Shown: positions 12,433 through 13,593 of the stretch, in pieces
How positions within the stretch are numbered: position 1 is the stretch's first letter
Layout: each line of letters begins with the position of its first letter
NCBI GenBank assembly: GCA_937982605.1
Contig: CALJLC010000263.1
Location: 1-13,593, forward strand
Length of the DNA stretch: 13,593 nucleotides
Direction of reading: 5' to 3'
DNA from: an uncultured Gemmatimonadales bacterium
Lineage (GTDB): Bacteria > Gemmatimonadota > Gemmatimonadetes > Longimicrobiales > Gaopeijiaceae
The notes under the pieces: generated by a model
Told to the model about the DNA's origin: nothing
Databases searched by the model: none
The model's input: only the letters and a program-made list of their open reading frames with translations
Made by a program: the position numbers and the translations under genes

Positions 12433-13593
12433 GTGCGCTCTTCCCCCGCTCCCTTCGCCGCCGGGCGCCGGCGGACTGGCGCGTGCCCGGTGGTTCGCGC
12501 CGGCACGGTGGCGTCTCGTCCCGCCGGCCTCTCCGGCCCGGCCGTGGCTATCGCGCTGGCGCTCCTCGCGCTGCCCGCGGGACCGTTGGCCGCCCAGCAC
12601 GAAGTGACCTTCGAGGTCGGCGCCTCGCAGATCGGGCCACCGATCGGCATGGAGGGAGACGACGCCCGCTTCGCCCTGGTGGGCCTCCGGGCGTCGACGT
12701 ACGGCTCGAGCGGGAGCGGCGCCTTCGGCGGCGTGCTGGTCGGTCAGACCCTCGACGGAGCGGCCGGAGGCAGCTTCCTGTCCGGCATCGTCGAAGGCTC
12801 GCTCGTCGATCGCTGGTCCGGCGGCTGGAGCGGCCGACTCGAGGCGCGCGTGCTCGGCTACGGCGCCCAGAGCCCCTGGCCGTACCGGTCGTACGCCATC
12901 GAGGGTGGTCCGTCGCTTCGGATGCGCACGTCGAACCTCGGGCTCGAGGTGGACGGCGTCTTCGGCGCGGGACGCTCGCGCCTCGAGGTCGCCTTTCCGT
13001 CGCTCGGCGTGGCTCGGGTCTTCGAGACCGATCTCTGGCGATACGGGGCCGCGGCGGAGCTCACGGTGGGCCCGCTCGACCACAACGTGGCGCTGGCCGG
13101 AGGCGTGCACCGCACTCCGGCCGGGGACTACGCCAACGTCGGCGGCCGGCTTTCCCTGGCCGGTGGCTGGGGCGTGACCGAGCTGCGCGTCGACTGGTGG
13201 GACACGCCGACGTCGTCGGAAGTGGCCGCCGGCGTCGCCTTCGTCCTGGCGCTCGGCGACATCTGGAGCCTGCGCGGCTTCTTCGGCCGCACCGACCCGG
13301 ACCCCCTCACCCTCGCGCAGCCCGGAAGCGGGAGCGGCGGCGCGCTGCTGGGTGCGAGCCTCGCCCCGACCTCGGCCTCCGAAGCGCGGGGGCGCGCGCT
13401 CCACCAGGTGCTGGAGTCCGGCACGGAGACGAGCGCGGTCCGCCTGCGCGTGCGCGCACCGGCGAGCGCCGGGAGCGTGGCGGTGCTCGGCGATTTCACC
13501 CTCTGGGAGCCGGTCGCGATGCGTCACGACGGCACCGACTGGGTCGTCGAGCTCGACGTCCCCGTCGGCACGCATCACTTCGGCTTCCTGCTC
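12433..13593 (+). CDS. Outer-membrane-type protein ending in a glycogen-binding-like domain (partial at 3' edge)
   Basis: 387 codons are open to the window edge with no stop. The GTG at 12433 lies 7 bases after the anti-sigma stop, with GAGG (12424-12427) 5 bases upstream; in-frame GTGs at 12490 and 12508 would give a more usual signal-peptide length. The signal segment (about 33-54) ends LAA before QHE. Residues about 55-320 show many alternating, glycine- and aromatic-rich strands (WSGRLEARVLGYG, LGLEVDGVFGAG, AAAELTVGPL, TELRVDWWD, VAAGVAFVLALGD), consistent with an outer-membrane beta-barrel. From about residue 336 a second AMPK-beta/CBM48-like domain begins (VRLRVRAPA, SVAVLGDFTLWEP, WVVELDVPVGTHHFGFLL), resembling that of the preceding protein. 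The C-terminus and a possible second sugar-binding aromatic lie outside the window. It is almost certainly co-transcribed with the sigma and anti-sigma genes. Confidence 0.72.
   Translation, partial: MRSSPAPFAAGRRRTGACPVVRAGTVASRPAGLSGPAVAIALALLALPAGPLAAQHEVTFEVGASQIGPPIGMEGDDARFALVGLRASTYGSSGSGAFGGVLVGQTLDGAAGGSFLSGIVEGSLVDRWSGGWSGRLEARVLGYGAQSPWPYRSYAIEGGPSLRMRTSNLGLEVDGVFGAGRSRLEVAFPSLGVARVFETDLWRYGAAAELTVGPLDHNVALAGGVHRTPAGDYANVGGRLSLAGGWGVTELRVDWWDTPTSSEVAAGVAFVLALGDIWSLRGFFGRTDPDPLTLAQPGSGSGGALLGASLAPTSASEARGRALHQVLESGTETSAVRLRVRAPASAGSVAVLGDFTLWEPVAMRHDGTDWVVELDVPVGTHHFGFLL

Overview
The window is GC-rich, compactly coded bacterial DNA. Frequent GTG starts, many short lipoproteins and envelope proteins, a BIG2-type lipoprotein, a YadA-head/S74 fibre protein and an anti-sigma protein carrying an AMPK-beta-like glycogen-binding domain together look most like a Gemmatimonadota chromosome, possibly a marine or soil lineage. 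This assignment rests on gene style and is an inference; no rRNA or other marker gene is present. I see no transposase, integrase, tRNA, rRNA or CRISPR array.

Layout. (1) Positions 1-3231 hold the 3' end of a PQQ-dependent dehydrogenase, a convergent response-regulator-like HD-GYP protein with unusual active-site residues, a divergent secreted cytochrome c'-type protein, and a minus-strand pair made of a small helical protein translationally coupled to a cyclase-family (kynurenine formamidase-like) putative lipoprotein. (2) Positions 3391-5324 hold a two-gene plus-strand operon: a BIG2-domain lipoprotein and a secreted fibre-like protein with YadA-type head repeats and a C-terminal self-cleaving S74 chaperone. 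(3) Positions 5402-7628 hold a minus-strand threonine catabolism operon: an SDR-type L-threonine 3-dehydrogenase followed by 2-amino-3-ketobutyrate CoA ligase, which together convert threonine to glycine and acetyl-CoA. (4) Positions 7844-9879 hold an exported M20D amidohydrolase and a small outer-membrane beta-barrel-like protein, the latter preceded by a near-consensus sigma-54 promoter. (5) Positions 10025-13593 hold a helical-repeat lipoprotein, an ECF sigma factor, an overlapping membrane anti-sigma-like protein with a periplasmic glycogen-binding domain, and an outer-membrane-type protein that runs off the window and ends in a second copy of the same domain type.

The most interesting part is region 5. 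The sigma factor, the transmembrane anti-sigma-like protein and the beta-barrel-like protein are packed end to end, and the last two share an AMPK-beta/CBM48-like domain. This suggests an undescribed envelope-signalling module that may respond to glycans or to domain-domain contact. Each of the three convergent gene junctions in the window carries a long, perfect GC hairpin without a U-tract, likely acting as a two-way terminator; one canonical terminator with a T-rich tail lies at 9915-9954.
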